Assembly (NCBI GenBank): GCA_030706265.1 | Contig: JAUZOX010000072.1 | Coordinates: 1 to 9,676, forward strand | Length of the DNA stretch: 9,676 nucleotides | Direction of reading: 5' to 3' | Source of the DNA: Bacteroidota bacterium | Lineage (GTDB): Bacteria; Bacteroidota; Bacteroidia; Bacteroidales; Cfx3-03 | Shown: positions 1 through 7,059 of the stretch, in pieces | Numbering within the stretch: position 1 is the first letter of the stretch | How the letters are laid out: each line of letters starts with the position of its first letter | Position numbers and translations under genes: made by a program | The notes under the pieces: model-generated | Told to the model about the DNA's origin: nothing | Database searches by the model: none | The model's input: only the letters and a program-made list of their open reading frames with translations

Positions 1-1
1 A

Positions 2-301
2 AGCGGCGTTATCTTAGGATCCCCAACGATCAATCAAAATATATTACCGCAGATTTATACGGTTTTTGCATTGATTAATCCAATCCGGGATAAGGGTAAG
101 CTTTTTGGATCGTTTGGATCATATGGCTGGAGCGGCGAAGCAGTTAAAATTATCGAATCGAATTTAATGAATTTGAAATTAGCACCATTTGGTGAAAGTC
201 TTTTTATTAAATTTACGCCTCATGCTGATGAATTGGCAAAAGCGGTAAATTATGGTAAGGAATTTGGAATCAGGTTGCTGGATTCAAAAGTTGAAGAATA
301 A
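2..301 (+). CDS. A-type flavoprotein (FprA/flavodiiron family), C-terminal part, 5' truncated
   Basis: The frame is open from the window edge and ends at TAA 299-301, giving 99 visible residues. It reads through a TTG codon at 71 that is simply an internal leucine. The visible part matches the FMN-binding flavodoxin domain at the C-terminus of A-type flavoproteins: GSPTINQNILPQ near the start, then FGSFGSYGWSGEAVKII, then a lysine/phenylalanine/proline stretch and a closing helix ending in a short acidic tail. Family members are cytoplasmic and combine an N-terminal metallo-beta-lactamase-like diiron domain with this flavodoxin domain; they reduce O2 or NO to protect anaerobes. The diiron domain (about 300 residues) would lie upstream, so its metal ligands cannot be checked and O2 versus NO preference cannot be stated. 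The next gene begins 22 bases downstream on the same strand, so cotranscription is possible. I am confident of the family and have no view on the exact substrate. Confidence 0.85.
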   Translation, partial: SGVILGSPTINQNILPQIYTVFALINPIRDKGKLFGSFGSYGWSGEAVKIIESNLMNLKLAPFGESLFIKFTPHADELAKAVNYGKEFGIRLLDSKVEE

Positions 302-323
302 ACTCAAAAATAATAACACACGC

Positions 324-1175
324 ATGGTGATGATGCGGAAATATAGGTTCAAAAGGATTGTCTTGTTTGCCGCTGTGCTACTTTTGATGGCGGGATGTAT
401 TCCCGAACGCAAGATTGGTGCTGAATACCTGAGTAAGCGGCAAAATATCACTTTGGTTATCAGGGCTCCCGAATGGATCAAAATGGAAAATCTGTCTTAT
501 GATTCATTAAAGGATGTGGAAGGACTATCACAACGTGAACAGGACTCCATAAAATACTATAATTCGCAGTTATTGCAAAACATCAAGGACAGTACTTTTA
601 TCGGCAATTATGTCAAGAATCTGAAAATAACACTGGAAAACCAGGGGTATAAAACCATGCTTGCCTCGGTGAATGATACCATATTCCCTGTAACGGGGAA
701 TGCTTTTCTGATCAATATTGGACAGATTGAGTTGGATGAAAGCAAGATTCCGATCCGGGATGAAACACAATACAATGGAAAATTGTACGGTGCCGATTAT
801 GATATTGCAAAATTGGAAATGTGTTTTTGGATCGAAGTGTGTAAAATTGAAAATGGAATTGCACTTCAGCCTCCTCGTCTTTTATTCGATTCGCAGGAGC
901 AAACCGATGATGATGATGGCTATTTTAAATTGGATGACCAAAGCAATAAGATGAATTATGTCCTAAACCAAAAAGAGATTCAACCCGAAGATGTCTATTC
1001 ATATGCTTCTTCAATCGGAAGTGACCATGGCTTTCGATTGAATGATTTTCTGTTAAACGAATACATTGCATATTCACTGCCTCAGAAGAAGAATCGGGTA
1101 TTGTTAGGTGTTAATCCAAATTTTGGTCTACTGCTAAGGATCGGGGCGCCTCCTTTCCAGGAAATACATCAGTAA
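324..1175 (+). CDS. Hypothetical lipoprotein, unrecognised family
   Basis: From the ATG at 324 this encodes 283 residues; in-frame ATGs at 330 and 333 are equally plausible starts. An earlier in-frame ATG at 252 lies inside the flavoprotein gene and would put 24 hydrophilic residues ahead of the signal peptide, so I reject it. The N-terminus is a clear type II signal peptide: basic MRKYRFKR, hydrophobic IVLFAAVLLL, lipobox LMAGC with the lipidated cysteine encoded at 396-398. The mature protein is therefore expected to be anchored in the cell envelope. It is hydrophilic with no further membrane segment. Early in it is an alternating stretch (NITLVIRAPEW) suggesting a beta strand, followed by a helical region and an acidic run (QTDDDDG) near the middle. 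The C-terminus ends with an LLLRIGAPP segment. I do not recognise a catalytic motif or a named domain. The gene ends in tandem stops TAATAA and overlaps the convergent DUF1338 gene by 7 bases. Confidence 0.8.
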   Translation: MVMMRKYRFKRIVLFAAVLLLMAGCIPERKIGAEYLSKRQNITLVIRAPEWIKMENLSYDSLKDVEGLSQREQDSIKYYNSQLLQNIKDSTFIGNYVKNLKITLENQGYKTMLASVNDTIFPVTGNAFLINIGQIELDESKIPIRDETQYNGKLYGADYDIAKLEMCFWIEVCKIENGIALQPPRLLFDSQEQTDDDDGYFKLDDQSNKMNYVLNQKEIQPEDVYSYASSIGSDHGFRLNDFLLNEYIAYSLPQKKNRVLLGVNPNFGLLLRIGAPPFQEIHQ

Positions 1176-1969
1176 TAATTCGTACTCTCAAAGATTTTAT
1201 CAGCTGACTTTGCGATAAAACCGCTGAAGAGCTCTCCATTTTGATCAGGGTATCTGCGGGCAAATTCATAATAGCAAGCCGGAACTTCGGAGACTCCTTC
1301 AAGGAAATGGACTTTTACAAGTTCAGAAACGGTACTTGATTGTTCTAATAATTCCAGAGGGGATCCTTTTATTTCACCACCGGCATCGTTTAGATTGATC
1401 TTATTTTCTTTGACAAACTGATTTACTTTCTCGATGGTGTCATATTTCTTCAAATGGTTGATGCTAATTGTAAAATGGTTGGCTCTAAAACCATGAACGT
1501 ACAACCACGCTGCATATTCCGACTCTGTCGACAATTTTTCATAAATTTTAAAAGATACAGGGGCCCATTGAAGTCCCGAAAAAATGAGCTCATCCGAGAG
1601 CAGGAGCGAACCGGGAATTTGGTCTATTATTTCATTTACTGTTTCGATTAAAAACGGACTAAATGCATTGGTTTCAAGTTGACTGATAAAAACGCGGGGT
1701 ATGTTTTTGTTTCCTGGAAGCTCATAATGTCTTGCATTCAAATGTTTTTCCGGAAATGTGTACTCCCCCTTTTTTACATATCCTATGTCTATAAATGGTT
1801 TGGCAATCACATCGATATTGGTTCGTACATCGTTAAAAGTACGAATGGCAATATGATCGTTGATTACTTCTTCACCTTCTGCAATAAATAGATTATAGAT
1901 TTGTCTTGCCAGCGGATTCTGAGCAGTATAACTGGTCCATAAACGATTAAATATTTTATCGGGTGTCAT
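1169..1969 (-). CDS. DUF1338-domain protein, HglS/YdcJ-like putative metal-dependent dioxygenase
   Basis: The protein has 266 residues and resembles the DUF1338 family, whose characterised bacterial member HglS is an Fe(II)-dependent 2-oxoadipate dioxygenase/decarboxylase that makes D-2-hydroxyglutarate in lysine catabolism. The family signature is visible: NDHIAIRTF (His39, with Arg43 four residues on), ANHFTISINHL (His165) and CYYEFARRYPD (Glu235). These fit the expected two-His-one-Glu metal site and the substrate-binding arginine. HglS and YdcJ are much longer (roughly 450 residues), so this is the short form; whether it uses 2-oxoadipate is inference. There is no signal peptide, so it should be cytoplasmic. 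The start at 1969 has no Shine-Dalgarno, but the upstream message carries an A-rich tract (complement of 2008-2026). It is the last gene of the minus-strand run, 69 bases after lplA, and its TGA lies inside the end of the convergent lipoprotein gene. Confidence 0.85.
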   Translation of the reverse strand: MTPDKIFNRLWTSYTAQNPLARQIYNLFIAEGEEVINDHIAIRTFNDVRTNIDVIAKPFIDIGYVKKGEYTFPEKHLNARHYELPGNKNIPRVFISQLETNAFSPFLIETVNEIIDQIPGSLLLSDELIFSGLQWAPVSFKIYEKLSTESEYAAWLYVHGFRANHFTISINHLKKYDTIEKVNQFVKENKINLNDAGGEIKGSPLELLEQSSTVSELVKVHFLEGVSEVPACYYEFARRYPDQNGELFSGFIAKSADKIFESTNYY

Positions 1970-2038
1970 ATTACTTTATGTTGGAGTAATAAGTCAACAC
2001 CGGATCCTTTTTTTTGTTTTTGTTTTGACCGGTTAAAT

Positions 2039-2998
2039 TTAAAGCAGAAGGTTAAGATAATCATTTATAGATACATGATTATCATCGATATATATGGATT
2101 TTATCACCTTTTCAATTTCGGGTTGCAGATGTTTCACGCCCTTTAATACGGATTCTAAAAATGTGTGGTGGTCCTGTGTAACGACATCGTAAATATTGGC
2201 TTGTGTAATAATTCCGCCATGAATGTCCAGCTCGCAAATTAAATTCCCGAATCGATGAGTGTAATGGTAGGCAGGGGAGTAGCCCCAATTCCATTCCCAG
2301 GTTTTGTATTTTTGATCTGCCAGGTTTTGTATTTCAGCAATGTCCTTATCCGTAAACTGATAGTACCGGACATCGTTGCCTATTGAAAATTGGTAGGCAT
2401 AGACCCTTTCGATGAATTCGCTGACCGATAGTTTTGAAGGCAGGTGTGAAATAATATTGGTTACCGGGCTTCTTCGCGACTTAACGGCGCGACTGTCAAA
2501 CCGTTCTTCATGAGAACGCAGGGCAATGCCGAGCGTATCCAAATCTGAAGAATACAGAATCGTGCCATGGTGTAATACCCTGTTTTTGAATACATGTTCC
2601 GCATTACCCGAACACTTAAGCCCGTTGATACGAATGTCGTTGTGTCCTTCCTGCCGGGCGTCGACACCTAACTTTTGCAATACCGCAATGATGGGATCTA
2701 TAAAGCGTTTAAAATCGACCAAATCCTCTCCGATAATTGTTTTAATGAAGGTAAAGTTGATATTACCCAGATCATGGAAAACAGCTCCCCCTCCCGAGAT
2801 TCGACGTACCACAGGAATGTTATTTAGCGTGATATACTGTTGGTTGACTTCAGCCATTGTGTTTTGATGCTTTCCAATAATGACTGAAGGTTCATTTTGC
2901 CAAAGCATAAAAACATCCTCTGAAAAATGTTTCAGCACATATTCTTCTGCGGCAATGTTGAAATAAGGATTGGTTTGGTCGCGTTGTATCAGTAACAT
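2039..2998 (-). CDS. lplA: Lipoate-protein ligase A
   Basis: At 319 residues this is close to the usual length (about 330-340). The enzyme activates free lipoate with ATP to lipoyl-AMP and transfers it to the lysine of lipoyl domains in 2-oxoacid dehydrogenase E2 subunits and glycine cleavage H protein. The N-terminal catalytic domain (about residues 1-190) contains NPYFNIAAEEY, the hallmark RRISGGGAVFHDLGNINF at 65-82, and NDIRINGLKCSGNA, where Lys128 aligns with the catalytic lysine; LHHGTILYSSDL follows. The C-terminal accessory domain (about 235-319) begins at WEWNWGYSP and includes CELDIHGGIITQANIY. Both parts are present, so it should carry out activation and transfer by itself. It is cytoplasmic. 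The start lies only 16 bases after the ligA stop and has no Shine-Dalgarno; translation and transcription are probably linked to ligA. No LipA or LipB is present in the window, so salvage is the function the sequence supports. Confidence 0.95.
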   Translation of the reverse strand: MLLIQRDQTNPYFNIAAEEYVLKHFSEDVFMLWQNEPSVIIGKHQNTMAEVNQQYITLNNIPVVRRISGGGAVFHDLGNINFTFIKTIIGEDLVDFKRFIDPIIAVLQKLGVDARQEGHNDIRINGLKCSGNAEHVFKNRVLHHGTILYSSDLDTLGIALRSHEERFDSRAVKSRRSPVTNIISHLPSKLSVSEFIERVYAYQFSIGNDVRYYQFTDKDIAEIQNLADQKYKTWEWNWGYSPAYHYTHRFGNLICELDIHGGIITQANIYDVVTQDHHTFLESVLKGVKHLQPEIEKVIKSIYIDDNHVSINDYLNLLL

Positions 2999-3014
2999 AA
3001 GAACATATTGTTAA

Positions 3015-5087
3015 CTAAAGATCGAGCTTTTCAAGGAATTCCTTTTCATTGATAATGGGAATACCCAATTCCTGAGCTTTTTGTAATTTAGAAGGCCCCA
3101 TGTTTTCTCCGGCAACGATGAAATCGGTCTTTTTAGAGACGCTGCCGGCCAGTTTAGCACCATGTTCTTCAACCATATTTTCAATTTGTTGGCGGGTATA
3201 GATAGAAAACACCCCCGATACGACAATGCTTTTTCCTTTCAGTAAATCAGAAACAGGTTCGTTGGTGGCATTGTTTTCGAATTGAAGACCTGCCTGCCAT
3301 AACTTTTCGATCATTATCAGGTTGTCAGAATCCGAAAACCAGGCGAGAATGCTTTCCGCTATTTTATCCCCAATTTCTTCTGCATTTACCAGTTCATCAT
3401 ACGTAGCAGTTCGAATGTTTTCGATGTTACTGAAGTGACGGGCCAGTTTTTTAGCGACAGTTTCACCGACATATCGGATTCCCAATGCAAATAATACTCT
3501 CTCAAAAGGTACATTTTTAGACTTAGCGAGTCCGTTTAGAATATTTTCTACTGTTTTTGACTTAAAGCTAAGCTTTTTTGTCTTTCCATCTCCATTACGG
3601 AAGCTCTTCTCCAGTCCTAAGATATGCTCTTCCTTGAGGCCGTAAAGATCGGCCGGTGAGTTTACAAGTTGGTTGTCGTAAAGCATTTCAATCTTGCCTT
3701 CACCCAGACTGTCAATGTTCATGGCCTTTCTGCTGATAAAATGCTCAAGCTTCCCCTTGATCTGAGGTGGGCATCCTTTTTCGTTAGGACAATAATGAGC
3801 CGATTCGCCCTCTTTCCTTTGCAGTGAGGATTGGCATTCGGGACAACGTTCTGGAAAAGTGACTGGTTGCATCAGTGCTTCTCTTTTTTCCAGCGCTACA
3901 CCTACAATTTTAGGTATGATCTCACCCCCTTTTTCGACATAAACCCAATCACCCAACATAAGGTCGAGTCCCTGGATGATGTCCGCATTATGAAGTGTTG
4001 CCCGTTTTACAACTGTACCGGCTAACTGTACCGGTTGAAGGTTAGCCACTGGGGTTACCGCTCCTGTTCTTCCGACCTGAAAGCTGACCGAGAGTAACTG
4101 AGTACAAACTTTTTCTGCTTTAAACTTATAGGCAATAGCCCAACGTGGTGACTTAGCAGTATATCCCAGATCATGTTGTTGTGCGTATTCATTGACCTTG
4201 ATGACAACGCCATCTATATCAAAAGGAAGGTTTTTTCGCTCCTGATCCCATTTGTCGATAAAGTTAAAGATGTCATTGACAGAATGAGCCAATTCAAGGT
4301 AAGCCGGTATTTTAAGCCCCCATTCCCTGGCTTTTTCCATGTTTTGATAATGGGTAGAGAAGGCGAGGCTCTCCCCGGGCATATAATACAAGTAACAATC
4401 CAGGTTACGTCTGGCTACTTCCGAGGAGTCTTGGAGTTTGATGCTTCCGGAAGCCGCATTGCGGGGATTGGCAAAAGGTTCGTCCCCAACATCGATTCGT
4501 TCCTCGTTCAATTTATCAAAGCTCTTCCGTGGCATGATGATTTCACCTCTTATTTCAAACTCTTCCGGATAATCATTGCCACTCAGCACTAAGGGGATGC
4601 TGCGTATGGTTTTAATATTTGCGGTGACATCATCCCCCCGTGTACCGTCTCCCCGCGTAACAGCACTTATCAGGCGCCCTTTTTGATAGGTGAGTCCGAT
4701 AGCCACACCGTCATATTTCAGCTCACACACATACGTTACTTTATCACCGGTGACTTTGCGCACCCTGCGGTCAAAGTCTTCGACTTCTTCAAAGGAATAG
4801 GTGTTGCCCAAAGAAAGCATCGGATACCGATGAACAATTTGTTTAAATTCTTTGGTAATATCGCCTCCAACCCGTTTAGTGGGAGAGAGGGGATCATCAT
4901 ATTCAGGGAATTGTTTTTCCAGTTCTTCGAGTTCTTTTAAAAGCTGATCGAAATCGTAATCTGAAATTACGGGGGCAGAAAGAATATAATAAAGATGATT
5001 GTGTCTGTTTATCTGCTCTCTGAGCGATGTTATTCTTTGTCGGGCCTGTTCAGGAGTCATGGATGGATTTTTTAAAATTAAAGGCAT
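3015..5087 (-). CDS. ligA: NAD-dependent DNA ligase LigA
   Basis: This encodes 690 residues of the essential ligase that seals nicks using NAD+ in replication and repair. All domains are visible in order: NAD-binding Ia domain (about 10-75, with HNHLYYILSAPVISDYDFD); adenylation domain with catalytic Lys124 in ELKYDG, TRGDGTRGDDVTANI, FANPRNAASGS, DGVVIK and WAIAYKFKAEK; OB fold (about 335-410, VGRTGAVTPVA); a Cys4 zinc finger (Cys415, Cys418, Cys433, Cys439); helix-hairpin-helix region (about 450-605, including LGIRYVGETVAKKLA); and a C-terminal BRCT domain (about 616-690). It is slightly longer than E. coli LigA (671). Much of the excess is about 14 extra residues near 494-507, between HILGLEK and KSKTVENIL. 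The start at 5087 gives a nine-residue leader; Met10 (codon 5060-5058) fits the usual family N-terminus as well. Neither has a Shine-Dalgarno, and a hairpin abuts the first one. It sits 52 bases after the HD gene and 16 before lplA. Confidence 0.97.
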   Translation of the reverse strand: MPLILKNPSMTPEQARQRITSLREQINRHNHLYYILSAPVISDYDFDQLLKELEELEKQFPEYDDPLSPTKRVGGDITKEFKQIVHRYPMLSLGNTYSFEEVEDFDRRVRKVTGDKVTYVCELKYDGVAIGLTYQKGRLISAVTRGDGTRGDDVTANIKTIRSIPLVLSGNDYPEEFEIRGEIIMPRKSFDKLNEERIDVGDEPFANPRNAASGSIKLQDSSEVARRNLDCYLYYMPGESLAFSTHYQNMEKAREWGLKIPAYLELAHSVNDIFNFIDKWDQERKNLPFDIDGVVIKVNEYAQQHDLGYTAKSPRWAIAYKFKAEKVCTQLLSVSFQVGRTGAVTPVANLQPVQLAGTVVKRATLHNADIIQGLDLMLGDWVYVEKGGEIIPKIVGVALEKREALMQPVTFPERCPECQSSLQRKEGESAHYCPNEKGCPPQIKGKLEHFISRKAMNIDSLGEGKIEMLYDNQLVNSPADLYGLKEEHILGLEKSFRNGDGKTKKLSFKSKTVENILNGLAKSKNVPFERVLFALGIRYVGETVAKKLARHFSNIENIRTATYDELVNAEEIGDKIAESILAWFSDSDNLIMIEKLWQAGLQFENNATNEPVSDLLKGKSIVVSGVFSIYTRQQIENMVEEHGAKLAGSVSKKTDFIVAGENMGPSKLQKAQELGIPIINEKEFLEKLDL

Positions 5088-5109
5088 TTACGACATAAGC
5101 CTGTCGTAA
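5088..5109 (-). promoter_or_regulatory. Perfect hairpin immediately upstream of the ligA start codon
   Basis: TTACGACA (5088-5095) and TGTCGTAA (5102-5109) form a perfect 8-bp inverted repeat around a 6-base loop. On the minus-strand message it ends at the base directly before the ATG at 5087. It is not followed by a T-run on either strand, so it does not look like an intrinsic terminator. It could limit ribosome access to the first start, mark processing between the HD gene and ligA, or be a protein-binding palindrome. If translation begins at Met10, the hairpin lies 27 bases upstream and would interfere less. The structure is seen directly; its function is inference. Confidence 0.45.
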
Positions 5110-5139
5110 TATAAAAAGCAAAAGGTCGCAGGGAGAGGT

Positions 5140-5727
5140 CTAAGCAGTCATTTTCAATAATTCCAGAATCTGTTGGAGGTGGATCTGTTTGGTCTGTTCC
5201 CGCAACATGATGGCGGACCGTGTAAAATAATGATGCTTCATCAAAAAAGAGGCTTGCATCGTGTACCATTCCTTAAGGGTATAATTCCGGCCCTGACAGT
5301 TCCATTCACACCGTAAACGGTGGGCAATCATGAAGAAGTCGTCTCTTCCCAGGTAATCCAGATCGGCATCACAAATGATCATTTCCCCAAGTGTGGTTGC
5401 TTCCTGTGGAAGTCTGGTGGCAAGGATCAAATTACAGATTTCATCCATGTCTTCCTGGGTATATTCCAGCTCCGGTAACATCCTTTGAGCTACTCTTACC
5501 GAAGCAATTTCATGTTCCGCATAATTCTCCAGCATCCCCACATCGTGAAGCAGGGCGGCAGTAGCCAACAGGATGGTATAGTGACTGTCAACACCTTCAA
5601 GTTTTGCCAGCCGCAAAGTTGCATCACTGACATCGAGGGTATGGCTTAGATTATGATAATATAGGCAAGGTTGAAATTCCGATTCAAGCCTTGACAGTAT
5701 TTGTTTTTTTAGCTTTTCGAATAACAT
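5140..5727 (-). CDS. HD-domain metal-dependent phosphohydrolase, substrate unknown
   Basis: The 195-residue cytoplasmic protein has an HD-superfamily core: YHNLSHTLDV (His29), ALLHDVG (His61-Asp62), a further His72 in NYAEHEIAS, and an acidic ICDADLDYLG segment (Asp120, Asp122) late in the domain. These can supply the H...HD...D metal site typical of phosphohydrolases acting on nucleotides or other phosphoesters. No second domain (cyclase, RelA synthetase, response regulator) is attached, and the 'YHNLSHT' type of HD protein is usually annotated only as a predicted metal-dependent hydrolase. The C-terminal third (about 130-195) is helical and charged. The start lies 20 bases after the uspA stop, with an A-rich stretch but no clear Shine-Dalgarno in front, suggesting cotranscription with uspA. 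Substrate cannot be told from sequence; dinucleotide or (p)ppGpp hydrolysis would be a guess. Confidence 0.88.
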   Translation of the reverse strand: MLFEKLKKQILSRLESEFQPCLYYHNLSHTLDVSDATLRLAKLEGVDSHYTILLATAALLHDVGMLENYAEHEIASVRVAQRMLPELEYTQEDMDEICNLILATRLPQEATTLGEMIICDADLDYLGRDDFFMIAHRLRCEWNCQGRNYTLKEWYTMQASFLMKHHYFTRSAIMLREQTKQIHLQQILELLKMTA

Positions 5728-5747
5728 TTTTTTCAGGTGTATCTTGT

Positions 5748-6587
5748 TCAGGCAATGAGATCATAATTCAATTTTCTGGGATTAACACACATTACCGGAA
5801 TCTGGGAAGTGTTGAATATGATCTCTTCGTCAAAACTATCCAAAAGGAAATTGATAAAACCTTTGTCCGGATTTGTCATGATCAGGATTAAATCCGCATT
5901 GTTCAATGTGGCATAATCAATGGTTTGCTTTGCAAAATGAGCATGTTTATCTGTTTCTTTGAATGAAAAAGAAACCTTGTTTTTTTTAAAGAAAGAAGCA
6001 ATCTGATTTGCGGTTCTTCTTAAAGTCTCACTCGCATCGCCGATCAGAAATATATGAATGACAGCATTAAATTGTTTGGCAATATAGACGGCCCAGTTCG
6101 CTTTCTCCCAGGGACCGGTATCGCTGGTAATGGGGAGGATAATATCTTTGTATCCCTTGTTAAAGGGGCGTTTTTGGACAACAACGACGGGCACCGGTGA
6201 ACTGATCACTACTTTTAAAGCAAAGCTTCCGATAAAACGCTGGATTCCTGTCTTTCCATGCGTCCCAAGATAGATCAGATTTGCTCCAATCTCATATGCT
6301 ACATCACTGATTGTTGTGAATATGCTTCCTTCCTTTGATAGATATTCCACCTTGATATTTCCACTATTCATCAAATCTTCGGCCATTGCCTTTAGCTGCT
6401 GATCAATGGCTTCTATCTGCAGATGTTCAGCTTGAAGATATGCCAAGGTCTCTTCATTGATGACATGGAGCAATACTACTTTAAAATTTAAAAGTTTTGC
6501 AGCTTCAATTGCCTGATGGGCTGCGTTGGAACAAGCTTCAGAGAAATCGGTCGGGACCAGTACTATGTTTTGTAGATTGGCAACCAT
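5748..6587 (-). CDS. Universal stress protein with two UspA domains
   Basis: The 279-residue soluble protein contains two tandem Usp domains. Domain 1 (about 5-140) starts with NIVLVPTDFSEACSNAAHQA, has the LLHV strand, and carries a phosphate-binding loop GTHGKTGIQRFIGS at 108-121 followed by PVPVVVVQKRP; this is the ATP-binding form, with one residue fewer between the second and third glycines than the textbook G-x2-G-x9-G-S. Domain 2 (about 145-272) opens with KDIILPITSDTGPWEKA and ends with SQIPVMCVNPR, but its loop region (TNPDKGFINFLLDSFDEE) lacks the glycine pattern, so it probably does not bind ATP the same way. Two-domain Usp proteins of this kind are common in Bacteroidota. Exact function is unknown; the family is linked to survival under starvation or oxidative stress. 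It is the first gene of the minus-strand run and has a promoter-like element about 60 bases upstream. Confidence 0.93.
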   Translation of the reverse strand: MVANLQNIVLVPTDFSEACSNAAHQAIEAAKLLNFKVVLLHVINEETLAYLQAEHLQIEAIDQQLKAMAEDLMNSGNIKVEYLSKEGSIFTTISDVAYEIGANLIYLGTHGKTGIQRFIGSFALKVVISSPVPVVVVQKRPFNKGYKDIILPITSDTGPWEKANWAVYIAKQFNAVIHIFLIGDASETLRRTANQIASFFKKNKVSFSFKETDKHAHFAKQTIDYATLNNADLILIMTNPDKGFINFLLDSFDEEIIFNTSQIPVMCVNPRKLNYDLIA

Positions 6588-6645
6588 GTTTGAGAATTGC
6601 GATTAAGAGAAACTTCAATTAGTTTATTTAGCCTTTTGAATTCTA

Positions 6646-6653
6646 CAAATATA
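6646..6653 (-). promoter_or_regulatory. Putative Bacteroidota -7 promoter element for the uspA operon
   Basis: On the minus strand these bases read TATATTTG, an exact match to the Bacteroidota -7 consensus TAnnTTTG. It lies 58 bases ahead of the uspA ATG, which would give a leader of roughly 50 bases. I see no convincing TTG at the -33 position, so the call rests on the -7 box and its placement. Confidence 0.5.
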
Positions 6654-6980
6654 ACAAATTTTCAGTGCGATACCTAGAAGTTTTAACGTGGCTTCGTTTC
6701 TGGTCCATTTCAACGGAGTTACAATAGCTCTTAGAAACCGGAGCGATTGGGTAAGGCATTTAACCTTATCTTGTTTTAATCATTACTTTAAGGTTTTGTT
6801 CATCGAAAAATCCATTCTATCCGATTATTCATATCCGCTTTTCACAAAAGAATAGCCAGCTAAGACCGTAATTTTAAATTTCTGAATTTGTAACTCAGCG
6901 GAGTATAATTCGAAAACCATATCTTTTTTTAAAATTCGTTTGAATTTTAGAATGTAGTCGGTTTATAACAATATGAATTG

Positions 6981-6988
6981 TATTTTTG
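6981..6988 (+). promoter_or_regulatory. Putative Bacteroidota -7 promoter element for the S9 peptidase gene
   Basis: TATTTTTG matches TAnnTTTG and lies 71 bases before the ATG at 7060, implying a leader of about 65 bases. No good -33 TTTG is found at the usual spacing (the nearest, 6939-6942, is too far upstream), and the surroundings are T-rich, so a chance match is possible. Confidence 0.4.
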
Positions 6989-7059
6989 AAACAAATTTAA
7001 GTTTCTGAATCTTTTCTTGATTTTACTTTTTAAACCCTAATAATTTTTATTTAAAGATT

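Larger units (their letters stand above)
6588..7059. other. 472-base divergent intergenic region
   Basis: No open frame of note, tRNA or repeat is visible. The ends hold the two promoter-like boxes (6646-6653 minus, 6981-6988 plus). The middle is AT-rich but contains two possible stem-loops. In the first, 6691-6701 (GCTTCGTTTCT) can pair with 6733-6744 (AGAAACCGGAGC), with one bulged C and one G-U pair. In the second, 6749-6756 (GGGTAAGG) can pair with 6764-6771 (CCTTATCT) through two G-U pairs, followed on the plus strand by TGTTTT. I see no known riboswitch or ncRNA family. A further minus-strand TAAATTTG at 6999-6992 lies in AT-rich sequence and may be chance. The gap is long for two leaders, so regulatory sites or a small RNA are possible but not shown. 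Confidence 0.5.

Noticed and set aside
252..323. Upstream in-frame ATG (252) for the lipoprotein gene
   Set aside because: It lies inside the flavoprotein coding sequence and adds 24 polar residues before an otherwise ideal signal peptide.
1999..2033. T-rich tract flanked by ACCGG and CCGGT, a possible terminator between lplA and the DUF1338 gene
   Set aside because: The stem is only 5 bp with a 25-base loop, and on the transcribed minus strand the tract is A-rich, so it cannot act as an intrinsic terminator there.
2526..2867. 113-codon open frame on the plus strand
   Set aside because: It is antisense to the catalytic domain of lplA; a shadow of that gene.
4173..4592. 139-codon open frame on the plus strand
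   Set aside because: It is antisense to ligA, whose coding evidence is overwhelming; the translation resembles no protein family.
6879..7010. TTTCTGAAT repeated at 6879 and 7002
   Set aside because: Nine bases in AT-rich sequence, two copies only; likely chance.
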